NCBI GenBank assembly: GCA_038049695.1
Contig: CP142454.1
Span: 87,008,501 to 87,072,500, forward strand
DNA from: Cinnamomum chago
Taxonomy: Eukaryota; Streptophyta; Magnoliopsida; Laurales; Lauraceae
Reading direction: 5' to 3'
DNA: 64,000 bases
How positions within the stretch are numbered: the stretch's first letter is position 1; each line of letters begins with the position of its first letter. Below are positions 25,305 through 46,940 of the stretch, piece after piece. Made by a program: the position numbers and the translations under genes. The notes under the pieces were generated by a model. That model was not told where the DNA came from, did no database searches, and saw nothing but the letters and a program-made list of their open reading frames with translations.

Positions 25305-27681
25305 ATGAGTCATGTTGATGCTGGGGGATTGAGTTTAGAGGATGTGGATATGATGGTTGAGGAGGAAGATGTTTCAGAAATTCCCACACCAAGTAGTGAA
25401 CCACCTAAACCAAAAAGAAAGAATCAATCTATGGTTTGGACTTCCTTTATAAAGAAGTATGTTGGTGACCCACCACGCCCTAGAGCATTTTGCAAATATT
25501 GTGATGCTGATTATGCTGCGGATGGAAATAAGAATGGGACGAAAAATTTGTTGGACCATCTTACTAAATGTAAGAAAAACCCCAATCAACTACCCCCAAA
25601 ACAAGACGAGGCAAAAAACTTTAGCATATGAGAAGGGAGTTGAGGGTGATGAGAACCCTAGTAATTTGGTGTTGGCAAAAAAATTTGACCATAATCATGC
25701 AATAGCTCTTCGTCAAGCTTTGGCAGAGTTTCTTATTGTTGATGAGCTGCCTTTCAGGATTGTGGAGTCTCCCAAATTTAGAAAATTTGTACAGATGCTA
25801 GAGCCTAGATTTCAAGTCCCATCTCGCATGACCATTGCTAGGACTTGTATGGACATTTTTAAGGATAAAAAAGCATGGTTGAAGTGTATGATGAGGGCTT
25901 GTGATAGTAGAGTTTGTCTCACCACTGATGCTTGGACTTCGATTCAGAATTTGAGCTATATGGTTGTCACTGCCCATTGGATTGACAAGGAGTGGAAATT
26001 GCATAAAAGGGTGATTAGCTTTCGTTTGATTGATAATCACAAAGGAGACACAATTAGGGCGCAAGTGGAGGAGTGTTTACATGATTGGGGAATTGACAAG
26101 ATTATGACCATCACAGTTGATAACGCGTCTTCAAATGATACAACTATTGGTTACTTGAAGAGACATCTACGAAGTAATGTGTTGAATGGTCTTTACATTC
26201 ACATGAGATGTGCGGCGCATATTATGAATCTTGTGGTTGGTGATGGGTTGAAGATAAATGATGATGCAATTACAAGGGTTCGTGATGCAATTAGGTATGT
26301 ATTTTTTTTTTCATTTCTTAGTACAATGCATAATTTGTTGAAATTTGTTATTTCTTATAGTTGTTTTTTGTGAAATGCAATTAGGTATGTGCGGTCTTCT
26401 CCTGCAAGGCTTATCAAGTTTAATCAATGTGTTGAGAAGGAGAGGATTGAATGTTCCAAGAGTTTGTGCCTTGATGTCTCAACTCGTTGGAACTCTACTT
26501 ATTTGATGTTGGATGTTGCTGAGAAGTATGAGTTTGCTTTTGATAGAATGGAGAGTGATGATGTTGATTATCGTCCGCATTTTACTGAAGGTGAGTGTGG
26601 GAAGAGGAACTTGGGACCTCCAACAAAAGAGGACTGGACAAAAATAAGGGTATTTTGCAAGTTTCTTGAACTCTTTTATGATGCTACGGTGCAATTTTCT
26701 GGTTCTTTGTATGTTACTTCGAATTCCTACTTCCATGGACTCTATAGGGTGCATTCCCAGTTGTGTCGTTATTCACAAAGTACGGACAAAAGATTGAAAG
26801 ACATGGCTGATATTATGATGGTTAAGTACCAAAAATATTGGGGGAGGAATGACATGTTAAATTTGTTGATATTTATTGCAAATGTGATTGATCCACGGTC
26901 TAAGTTACAAGTAATGGGACAAATGGTGAGGTTGATGTATGGTGGAATAGAGGGAGAGAAGTTGGTGGCCAGTATAAGTGATTTGTTTCATGCATTGTTT
27001 GATGAATATGCGTTGGGGTTACCACAGGCTCAGGTGCATTCATCTAGTACTACTAGTGTGCCTCCTCCTCCTGGACCTCCTCTAGTGGTTGCGGGTTCTG
27101 GCAGCAAGCTAACTTTATTTGAGGATTATTGGAGCATGGTTGTCTCGTTTGGAACATATTCATCAAGTCCTAGTGCAAACTTAGAAATTGACCGGTATTT
27201 GGCTGATCCACTTGTTGCCCCAGATAAGATTTTTGACGTATTGAAATGGTGGAAGGATAATGATTTACGATATCCTGTCATTGCTAGGATTGCACGAGAT
27301 GTATTGGCTATCCCTATCTCCACTGTGTCTTCAGAGTCCGCTTTTAGTACGGGGGGACGTGTACTGGATCCATTTCGGAGTTCATTAGCCCCAGCGACTG
27401 TGGAGGCCCTCATTTGCACCCAAGATTGGTTGAGGCGTGCGGATGAAAAGGAACCAATTGACATCAAAGAAACTTTGGATTGTATTGAGAGTTATGACAT
27501 GGATTCCGGTAAATAAAATGTGTTTGTAATTTTAATTCTCCTTTTATTTTCTCTATGCTTTGCTTATATATATATTTTTTAACATTTATTGACATTTAAA
27601 CTTGCAGAAATGGCAAGCAATAGCATTAGCACAGCAACAACCGAACTTGGGACATCGTCATCAACCACCGGCAATACTTGA
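25305..27681 (+). CDS. hAT transposase, BED-finger / RICESLEEPER type
   Basis: It starts MSHVDAGGLSLEDVDMM, followed by a BED zinc finger (CKYC...H...C, about residues 60-90). Next is the RNase-H-like core with LTTDAWTS and TVDNASSND (two catalytic Asp regions), a DUF4413-like middle, and the C-terminal dimerisation region (LPFR...; SSESAFSTGGRVL; PATVEALICTQDWLR). Two introns are inferred. One is 26295-26384, joining DAIR to YVRSS. The other is 27509-27607, after which the protein ends EMASNSISTATTELGTSSST. One single-base frameshift is visible near 25600, between PNQLPPK and QKTLAYEK. Apart from it, the gene is complete. The product would act in the nucleus on the element's own ends. If the shift is real, the copy is inactive; if it is a sequencing error, it could be active. 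Confidence 0.88.
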
Positions 27682-28097
27682 GGAGGAGACTCATTTGTGA
27701 CATTTGCAAGCTTTTTTAGTTTGTTAATGTATTTGTTTGTGCGTGTTTGAGACATTTGTATTTTGACTTATAGTGCTTAATTTGTTGAGACATTTGTAAC
27801 TAATTTGTTATCTTAAGTCAAAATCACTCCATTTTTACGTTAACTTTACAATTCAATAACCATATTGGAAGTAATGTTAACGAAGAAAACTAGACATATT
27901 TAGGTGTAATTTAGATGTGAGTTGAAAATGAAAAAAAAAAAAAAGCTCAAAAAAAAAAGAAGAAGAAATCGGTCTGGACCACTTAAGTGGTCCAGACCGG
28001 ACCGTTTTAGACCAGACCGGACCACTTATAAGTGGTCCGGTCCGGTCCTCACATTTAGGCCGGACCGGAAATCCGGTCGTGCAGCCCTACTGTGCAG

Positions 28098-28270
28098 CCT
28101 TCAAAACCAATCCCAGACGTTCGGCTCTCGGTCATCTGCAAACTTGAATCTCGTTTACCTAGAAATGAGGAGGGGGAATCCAAGATTTGAAATTTTAAAA
28201 TTCAAATCCGGTTGCCTAAACAGTTGAGAGAGGGCAAATTAGTCATATAAATTGTATTCAGGGACGTCTG
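28098..28270 (+). mobile_element. AT-repeat element copy 1, right part
   Basis: This is the continuation of the element after the hAT. It shares ccaagatttgaaattt and gcctaaa...agttgagagagggcaaattagtcat with 50680-50750 in copy 2. Near 28260 it shows ttcagggac, the complement of its left end. Confidence 0.45.
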
Positions 28271-28385
28271 GCTGCAAACAGTCTAGCTGCTTGGATCAGA
28301 GCCCTTAAAAAGAATTTGCCTGGACTGGAAGCTGGAAAGATTCAATTCTAGGGACCTTTCACTAATTATCTAAAAGAAAAAAAAG

Positions 28386-28470
28386 TTTTAACCGTTCCTA
28401 CATTACTTAACTCATATAGCCTATAGGATATTCATTCATTTCTATTGATTTTCTACTGTCACTGGCAAAA
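28386..28470 (+). repeat. Right copy of the flanking direct repeat
   Basis: It matches 21637-21735 base for base over most of its length, with a few short indels. Confidence 0.75.
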
Positions 28471-29720
28471 AACTAAATAAATAACACCGTCACGTTGCTT
28501 GTTGCATTGCATTGCCGGTCCCAAGCTCGGGAAAAAAAAAGGAGGGTTTAAAATCCGGTTCACATTGTGTGTCTGACGACAGTAAGAATAGTTAGAAAAT
28601 GTTTTGCTTATGTCCATGATCGGACTAAGCGCAGGCCTGGCCCTGTCCCAGCCCAAGCCCATATGGGATGAGATTTGATGTAGGCCCGTTCAATTTAGGG
28701 CTGGGATTGGACAACACCTGGAGGGCCCGTCCTATTTTCGGGACGGGATTGGACGACCCAAGCCCAGGCCAAGCCCGGCCCATCCTATTGATAGGCCTAG
28801 TCACAGGAGAATTTTACAAGGTTTTCTCTCCTGTGCCCGCATGGATTATTCTGACACTTAGGACATGTTTGACAATTAACTAGTTAAAGTGAAGGTAAAG
28901 TGAATCCAGACAAGAAATGACAAGGGGTCATATCAAAACTATACAATTTCAAAATTCCTTCCAAAATTTTCAAAAAAAGTCAAAAAAACAATCTTCTTTC
29001 TCCACTAAAAGATAAAAAAAAAAACTCTACTTTTCTATATAAAAAGTCAAAAGGATTTCATACCATCATAACACCTTATATTTTATTCTCTCTTGATTTG
29101 ATGCTTCACATCACCATACATCCAAACAGGCCCTAAGCTAGGAACCTTACATTATGAAAAAATAAAGGTTCTCAGCTCGGCAAAATAAAAACATTAATCC
29201 AAATGTTAATATAAAAAAATGAATAAAATCTTAAATTAACAAAAAAAATAAGAAATTATAACTTATGTCTTAGGTTAAATGAAAATTCACAAGTACATAT
29301 TTAACATATCAGTTGTCTAATCAAGACATCATAAACTGTAAAAAAGAAATTCTAATCGCCTATTAAACTATAATTAGAAGAAAATAAAAAATAAAGAAAA
29401 CATCAAATATGAGGTCTTGTTAAAACTAAGGAAGAAAAAAATAAATCTAAAATATCAAAAAGATTATGCATAAATAAAATTTACTTATAAAATAAAAGCT
29501 TTACTGATAGAAATAAGTAAGTTATGTTACACTTTTCATGTCTATGCTGAAAGAAAGAAAAAGACCCAACTTAATTTGCTAGAAGAATCCTGCAGCATGG
29601 TTGTTTAATCCGTAGTACTATAATAGTTCCACAAACATAAATCATGTCCCAGCATTTAATAATATAAACAATGCCACAAAATAAAACAAACCACAAAGTG
29701 TTTAATACACAATACTATTA
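28471..29720. other. Spacer with a GC-rich island
   Basis: 28625-28800 is rich in ggcccg/cgggcc words with partly inverted ends (caggcctggccc / ggcctag), perhaps a small hAT-type MITE. The rest is AT-rich with no gene seen. Confidence 0.35.
29620..29702 (+). repeat. Direct repeat, left copy, flanking the Helitron-like element
   Basis: About 80 bp (agttccacaaacataaatca ...) that recurs at 33850-33929 in the same orientation with few differences. Confidence 0.8.
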
Positions 29721-32700
29721 CTAGTGGAGCCCTGCACGTGCGTTACACAGTTTTACTAAGAAAATCTTAAAATGATAAAATTCTTAAAAAATTCAGTTTA
29801 AGCTTCAATACATTTAAAAATAAAATTTCAATAGAAAATTAGTGATTGTAAATTACAAGGCTTGTGCAATGTCCAAATACAATTGACACTACTTTTTTTT
29901 TCTATACATTTGAAAATAATAAAATAATGATATAGTGAGAAAAATGAGATCTCAAAATACAATCGATATGGATTTTATATAACTTTTTGAGGATGTAAAT
30001 CACATATTTCTAAATTTTTTATCATGAATGTGTACAGAGAAATTTCAATTTACTTTATTTAACCTGTCAGGTCGACTTATCAGTTTCTGGTAGACTTGAC
30101 CTGTTAAAGTTAGAGTGCAGTCTAAAGCATAGTCAAATTGATAATATGCAGTTTTATAAAAAATAAAAATAAAAACTAAGAACCAGATGAGCTTACTGTT
30201 CTAACCAATTACCATGAACATTATATGTTCACTACAAAATCATATTCTATTAAGGAAAAAAATTAATTATATCTTACCTAAGGACATCAGAATAACAAAA
30301 CTGAGATGGTGGTTTTAGTCTTAACTTATAAAGAAGAATAACATCTCACATTGACCGTCAAGAATAATGAAGTAATTTGACTTGTTCTCAAGCGACAGGG
30401 ATCAACAATGGTGGAACTATGATATGAACTCTGACGGGTAAGATTTACAAAGCACCTGTTGATCAATATTAATATTTAACATGTGCTTTGTTTTATTTTA
30501 TTAGAAGAACCACTATCGGGTAAAAAGAGGCAATACTTCTCCAAGAGTTAGCATCTTCTTTTGCTTGATACAAAGTGCTATATTTTATACCTTGTAAGAG
30601 AAGGATAATACAAAGTAATCATACAAGTTCAGTTAAATGGAAGCTCACAAATAGAAATATACATAGGGAAAAAAAAACCAAAAAATAAAAACTACAAATA
30701 CAAATCTGCCAAAAGGATTGGACCTTCCTCCTAAGAAATACATAAGAATGTAACCCATGTATTCTAGATCAACTCTTCTATTCTGTTCTGAATAGAGGAT
30801 GGGAGTGCTAATCGAAGTAAAAAAAAAAACCTCGAAACGAATAAAGACAAATTGAATTTGTTGTAGCTCGGCATCAAATACTTATTTTAGTTGTTTACAC
30901 TTAAACTGACCACTTCATTCATTGACTCTGAAGTTAGTAGTAACACTAACATAACAAACAGTTTCTTTGAGATTCTCGTTTTCCCTTTAAGGAAAGGCAT
31001 GACGTTTCATTGAAATATATGAAAAGCATAACAAGAACAAGAAGCTTGCAATGATGAAAGAAATAAATGTGTTAGAAAATGATCAAAGTTTTTCAATTTA
31101 ATCATGAGTAGGAGCAACAATAAATAAATATATTCATACCCTTAAAATGCCCTTTTATAATAAGAAAATTAACAAAAGTTGTATATTAAGAAACTAAAAA
31201 TTGTACTAAACAACAACAATTTTACGATAGCAATTCATAAGACTTACCACTAAATTGCATTTATGGAATTATCTTTAGTAATCACTAATATTGGAAGAGA
31301 ACTAATATTTAGTAGTAGTTATTATATTATCCAACTTGTGATTATTCTTCCAACAGGGGTTCAAATCAAGATCAATACAACTATTATGTCAGATTGAAAA
31401 CTCAATTATTCTAAGTAAATAAAATACAAACACATGAAGCAAAAGAGAAAAGAATATTTAATTTTTTTAATTGTAACTTTTATTAAAAGAGAAAAAAAAA
31501 CAAGACGGACAAAAAATGAGTTTAAGTTTGTACATTTCACTTTCTTATTTATGATATTTTGTCAGTTGCTACTTTTTTCTAAAAAAGAAAAAGAAAAAAA
31601 AATAAACATAAAGCAATAATGCAAACGAAGTACTTGTATATATGGGATGTGCTTATAAGTTTTGGAGGTTTTTATACCTTTTTCAAAGGCCATAATTAAT
31701 AATATACAACTAAAGGAACATCAAATTACAAATATTTAAGGTTAGTGTACAAAATGTTAAAGGGTTAATATTTAAAAAATAATAACAAAGGGTTACAACC
31801 GTACAAAGAAAATAATCTAATATATTCTGGAAACCTCTCGGAGCCCTCTGGTGTTCTTAACTCTCAATTTTCAAATTCCAAATACAAATATCACTCAAAT
31901 ATCTTTTAGTTCTACCAAAAAATAAAAATAAAAATAAATAAATAAATAAATAGAAACTATTTGCATAATTAGCATTGTTTCAGGTAAAAAGAAAAGAATA
32001 TTAATTTTCTCGTGTGTAGTCAATTTTGGTATTTGAATTATAACACAACCACCAATTGGCCACCAGCAACAAAAATAAAAGTAGCAAGCTAACTAATACC
32101 TTCTGTCACGACTTTTAAACTGATTTTTAAGCTGATGGCGAAGTATTTAAAGTGCCTACAAAATTGTAAGTATTGAACACCAAAAAGTAGTAAGTAAAAC
32201 ACACTTGATTCCTTTTTATTTGATCCATTATAAAATACACTATTCATTTTCTTTTTTGTTTTCATCTTGTCTTAGTTCAAGGTTTATTATTGAAAAAGCA
32301 CATTGTATTTAAGTTTTCAGAGATAAAAGACGGTATGTACACCATGAACCACATAATGGAGTAAATAATGCATAGTTAAAATCTTTTGTTTTTCCCACCT
32401 TGGCTTAGTTTATTAACCGTGGTAGACAAAATAGTGCCAAGAAAGACTAAAAAAACTTTTTGAATGATAAAATCTGAAATATTTTTCCTTTGACATGATT
32501 CTTTAATAGCACCATATCTCATAATTAATTTTACAAAAGACAAAAAAATTTTTTTAATAAAAATTTGGAAATTATTGAACAAAATAGTTTAATGAGAACC
32601 ACGAATGGATGCTTATTGGTCTTATCTCACTCCTGAGGGGTTTGGAGGGTGGCGATTGAAGAGGCCTTGGTTTAAAGCGTAAAACTTTAACTAACATAAA

Positions 32701-33752
32701 CTAAAATAGGAAACATAAACAAAATAAAATATCAGATTCCTATACAAATATGGATTATGTTTTTTGCCTTTTGAATATTTGCACTTGTACTACTTAAAAA
32801 AAAGCCATTCCCTTTCGACTCAATGGAGAAGGAAAACAGATTCAGATAGATAATGGAAAGCTTTTCAATGCCTCATAGCATCGTCCTTTTAGTTATTGCC
32901 TACTTTACTTTTCTCAACCATGATACTTTTTGTTTGAGTTTTTCATTTTCCTATCTCACATAACAAAACAGTATCAATTTTACATTTTAAATGCTATGCA
33001 CAAATTCATATTCCAAACATAGAGTGAGAACCAAATACAAAGTTCTACCATAAGGAAACATGGAACACGCACAATTTGGAAGTCTGCAGTTAAGATTCAA
33101 GAAATAAAACAGACATCTAATTAAAATTATTAGAGCACGAAGGCTATCAATGGGCCTAATTTTGTCCCAAACAGGAATGAGAATAAAAAAACCACATCTA
33201 CATCATCATTTTCTTAACTCTGGTTGCACCTATTTTTCTTAGAATGAAGATTTTATTGCAACATTAAAAAAATTGAAGAAGAAGAAACAATCAAATGACA
33301 ATAATTTCAGTAGACAGTGCTCACTTACATGTATGAAAACTCACCAATTCCAAAAGAAGTTAAGAGTCAATGAAGAATCTGTTAAAATGCCATGTTCTTC
33401 CTTATACAATTACTCACGGAGGAAAAACCTCATACCCACAGATTTCCCTGCATTGAAAATCTTGTATTATTTGAATAAGAATAATGTTAAACGAAAACTG
33501 AGAAAAGAAGAGAGAAAAAAACAACATTTGAGATATTGAAAATCTTGTAAGTATTTAAATAAGAAGAATGTTAAAAGAAAATTGAAAAAAGAAGAGGGAA
33601 AAAAACATCTTTCTCTCTTTTATAAGGGTGGGCCCCACAACTTGACTACATCTTTCTCTCTTTTATAAGGATATATAGATTTATTATATAATAAGGGTGG
33701 GCCCCACAACTTGCATTTCATTGGGCATCTCTCTTTTATAAGGATATATAGA
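29721..33752 (-). mobile_element. Helitron-like element, non-coding
   Basis: On the minus strand the right end reads A|TCTATATATCCTTATAAAAG (33752 downward), a plant Helitron-like TC start after an A. The left end reads ...GCACGTGCAGGGCTCCACTAG|T, giving CTAG-3' before a T with the GCACGTGC hairpin a few bases inside. Insertion between A and T, the TC/CTAG ends, the near-end hairpin and the absence of inverted repeats or a target duplication are Helitron features. The interior is about 4 kb of AT-rich DNA without Rep/helicase exons, so it is non-autonomous. An alternative 5' end at 33679 is equally good. Confidence 0.45.
33453..33610 (+). repeat. Tandem duplication, ~80-bp unit
   Basis: Two units beginning attgaaaatcttgta and ending agaagag(a/g)gaaaaaaaca. 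It is AT-rich and non-coding. Confidence 0.75.
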
Positions 33753-33798
33753 TTTATTATATAATAAGGGTGGGCCCCACAACTTGCATTTCAATGGG
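33608..33798 (+). repeat. Tandem array of ~74-bp units carrying Helitron-like 5' ends
   Basis: About 2.5 units, each with ctctcttttataaggatata followed by agggtgggccccacaacttg. On the minus strand each unit starts with the TCTATATATCCTTATAAAAG end, so the array is a repeat of element termini. A more diverged end lies at about 33816-33847. Confidence 0.75.
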
Positions 33799-33849
33799 CA
33801 TGTGTGGAGGCGTAGTACAACATCTTTATCTCTTTTATTAGGGTAGACA

Positions 33850-33929
33850 GATAGTTCCACAAACATAAATCACGTCCCAGCATTAGATAATATAAACAAT
33901 GCTGCGAAATAAAACAAACCACAAAGTGC
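33850..33929 (+). repeat. Direct repeat, right copy, flanking the Helitron-like element
   Basis: This is the partner of 29620-29702. A pair this long is not expected from Helitron insertion itself and suggests a duplication of the target region or of a larger unit. Confidence 0.8.
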
Positions 33930-34288
33930 ACAAGAAGACCGCCACAATCTATTGCACTATTCTTCTCTTTTGAATTAATAAACCTTAAAGAGATGCCAAG
34001 TCCAAAGATCCTACAATATGTTTGTGAATAGTATAATAATGAGTTGCTAATAGGATTCATAATTCTGATCTCTAAAAAAGAAAAGAAAAACCATTACAAA
34101 TCAAGCCTGATTAAAAAAATCAAGCATTTTATTGAGGGAGAGAAGAAGATGAGTCCGATAATCAGGCATCTAATAAGGTGTCACCTCACCTTGATCCAGC
34201 CTTGGTCAAATGATTAGGCAACCCATACTTATTCATGTTTCTTGCCACATCCTCTACTTATCCATGTTTCTGAACTGTAGATCATAGA

Positions 34289-34858
34289 TTTAGGGGATAA
34301 TTATCATATGAATGGTACTAAATCCGACATTTGCCGGATAAAAGATGAAAAAAAAATATATCCTTTATCGTACGATATCCTAAGGCTATAGGATATCTCA
34401 CCTCTACCTACTCCTAGCCAAATAGAAAGCGCATATATTTTCATCACGAACTGAAAAACTCTAGTTCATCTTATTCGGTTTTACTTGTGGGTTTCTATGG
34501 GATTTTACCGTTCTATGTTCTTAAGGTATGTGGGCCTACATCCTAAGGTATATGGGCCCATATTATTTCTGAATGCATTAAAAAAACAGCTCATACGTGT
34601 GGTATTGATAAATCTTTTTTTTTTCTGTATTAATTATTCTGATGGGACTGTAAGGTCAAAGTGATTTTTCAATTTAGGATATCGAATCCTGCAATATTTT
34701 ACAAGTCTAGGATGTGGGACTCAAGGTAAAGGGTAAAATTGCCATAACTGCGGCATTATTTTTTCATACAAAATAGTTATTTGGTAATTTCAACTTTTTT
34801 ATCTTTTATCAGGCAAATGTCGGATTTAGTGCCATCCATACGGTAATTATTCCTAAAT
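34289..34858. mobile_element. Foldback/MITE-like element with ~55-bp inverted ends
   Basis: The left end (ttta..ggataattatc, actaaatccgacatttgcc, ggataaaagat) is matched in reverse by 34797-34858. The interior has no coding sequence. The target duplication is unclear, so the superfamily is open (Mutator-like is possible). Confidence 0.65.
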
Positions 34859-35186
34859 TTTGCAAATTTTTCTTACTGCAATGATAAAATGAGAATATCT
34901 AAATTATCTTAGGTTTAATGAGAAGTATTAGATCTACTCATTAATTACAATGACATAAACGATGAAACTTAATCCCACTCCTACTAAAAATAAAATCCGA
35001 GATTATATCATTGGATGGGAATGGGATTCAAGATGAATGGCCCGGATCACTCTTGGTGGGCCCATGATGGAGCTGCAGCACGTGCTACACGATTCCCAAT
35101 TAGCGGGTCGGTAGTCGGGTTGGGTACGTACGAACTCGCGCCATCAGCAATCGAAGTCGTAGACGACTTTCCAAACCCGTTGAGAA

Positions 35187-35212
35187 CTCTCTCTCTCTCT
35201 CTCTCTCTCTCT
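35187..35212 (+). repeat. (CT)n microsatellite in the citrate synthase leader
   Basis: An uninterrupted CT run about 75 bp before the ATG, in the probable 5' UTR. Such Y-patches are common near plant transcription starts. A TAGGGTTT telo-box-like word follows at 35237-35244. Confidence 0.85.
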
Positions 35213-35284
35213 AATTTCAGAAATCTGCAAATTTTCTAGGGTTTCTGTTCTCTCAATCGCATTTCAACAACGCCATCACAGACG

Positions 35285-44836
<9,552 letters not shown>

Positions 44837-46940
44837 CTTCTGTGTAGTAAGTAATAAATGTAATTTACTTTCGGCCTTGGAAGACAAGGCTGTCTCTGAA
44901 GCGTGGAAGTTGGCTTTTCAAGTGACTTTGTATGTCACTTTTAATAAATGGGATGGAGACTGCAATCTGATGACTGCAATCTGATCACTGCAATATTTTT
45001 CTGGCAAGGCACACGTGGTTGAGAATTTAGTGAAAAATGAAATTTGTAAATTAGGAGGTCTTCAGCAAGGGTCAACAAAAGGGGGAGAAAAAGTACCAAG
45101 GCTGAAAAAACTCCATTTCTTATTGAAAGATGCTCCAAATTAACAAGGTCATGTGCACATTTACCCCTCCTTAAAAGAGGAAGGAAGAAATTTTTTATAC
45201 GACATTGGAAGGAAAGGGTTGGCTTTACTATTTCCTGGATTTGCTTCTTCCACTTAAGTTGTAAAAACTGAACATGGGGAAGATAAAATTAATTAAATTT
45301 TAACAGGATGGATTGCTGCCTCTGAATGGACTCCTTACTGCAACACAATACCAGGATTGAATGTAAAAGAGGAATGCTTATTGAGGTCAGGAAAAATAAA
45401 AAAAAACATAAGAATGTAGTTCAGAATAATGGCAGTTTTTAAGGGGGTTTTGACAGAGAAGACTACAGGCCCGTCACCTGGAGCTGGATTTGAGCTGAGT
45501 TCATATGCCATGATGTTGGACATGGTTCTAGAACAGGATATCCTTCCAGATGTAAATATCTAAGAGAATAGAATGCAAAGATGGTGATGATGGAGTTTCA
45601 ATACACGTTTTATGTTTCTGGCTGAATGCAAAATTGGTAACACGCCCATGGCCATGGTGAGAGGACTTGGTTTTGGCCGGGTTTTAAAGCCATGGTCTGG
45701 TGCTGGACTAATATGCTGCTCTCAGCTCTAATTTCAGGCCCAATGGATTTTCTTGAATATTATCATGGTCTAGCATCAATAGCGCCCTATTTCATTTTAA
45801 TGGGACCTGTATTAGATTGAATCAATAAATGGGCTGCACATGGATAAGCCTTGGCCAGTCGTCTTTGCAAAATGCAACATTGCTGCAATGATTTGAAAGT
45901 GGATTTAGTGACGCTATCATGGCTTAGCATCTGTTTCTCAGCCTCATTACTTCCAAAATGATGCCAAAAAAAAATGAAAAATAGAGGAAAATCCAGCAAG
46001 GTTAATCACCCACAAGAGAAGAATCCAAGCTATATTATCAATAAACTCAGATTAAATCCATAAAAATACAGCCCTCAAGGACTGTTTTCTGCATTACAGA
46101 ATCTTTAATGAATAAAAGGCTAAAACAAGACAAGCCGCAGTACTGCTCACACATACACAACAGTTCTACCTAGTGCTTCAAACTCCATAAGCTTCTAAAG
46201 AAACTTTTCTAAATGATTCTAGACAGATTTTCTCTAATCATACTATGATTAGTATTGCTAAATAAATATAATGACTCATTGAGAAGAAGCTCCAAATCAG
46301 GAAAATCTGACTTGTATTGGGCGTCACATGTGGATTGTGGACTCACACACCTTGCATTTTCTTGAAACATTTTATTTTGGTTGAAGTTAGGCTTATGGGC
46401 GACCATAATGGTGCAATTAAGGCCCAGTCAATTCAATCCCCAAAACAGCCTGTTTGCTGTATTTTTCTGCAACAGGATTTCTTTATTTACACAGCACACC
46501 CTTATGTAGTTGCAGAGTTTTCGAACAGCGCCTTTAAGTAATATTTTTATTTTCCAGGGCTGCTTTGGTTCCTTCTGCCTATATGAACTATTCACACAAA
46601 TGATGCCCAAATACGGATATAGATAAAGACACTAATATGGGGATTAGGAATACAATTCATCACTTTTGAAATTTAGGACAAGGGGAATACAATTCATCAC
46701 TTTTGAAATTTAGGACAAGGATATGGATACGGGTGACCTAATTTTTTCTTTAGATCACTTTCGAATCAATGAAATTATCATTGTTTTCGTCTTTTTCTAG
46801 CTTTTTTTTTAAAAGAATCATCATATGAAATAAAGGACTGTATAAGAGTATGATATGTTAACCTTGTTCCCTAAAAATATTAGTGTAGTATCTAGTACCA
46901 ATACAAGTGTCATATCAGGTACTAATTACAACTTTATAAG
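44837..46940. other. Spacer after citrate synthase
   Basis: The 3' UTR presumably occupies the first few hundred bases. A perfect tandem pair of 37 bp (ggaatacaattcatcacttt...) lies at 46646-46719. No other gene was seen. Confidence 0.45.

Larger units (their letters stand above)
23469..28089 (+). mobile_element. Autonomous-type hAT transposon, nearly intact
   Basis: The ends are TAGGGCTGCAC (23469) and GTGCAGCCCTA (28079-28089), a perfect 11-bp inverted repeat. The octamer ctgtgcag flanks both sides (23461-23468 and 28090-28097), giving an exact hAT target duplication. Inside both ends lie dense ggtccggtcc/ggaccggacc subterminal repeats (about 23485-23605 and 27970-28075), the expected transposase-binding arrays. 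The 4621-bp body has a CT-rich leader (23833-23858), an antisense host exon (24773-25019) and the transposase gene (25305-27681). It sits inside the AT-repeat element. The intact ends and target duplication suggest a young insertion. Confidence 0.93.

Noticed and set aside
33608-33798. CRISPR-like appearance of regular repeats
   Set aside because: Repeats are contiguous with no variable spacers and lie in plant nuclear DNA; they are element termini in tandem.
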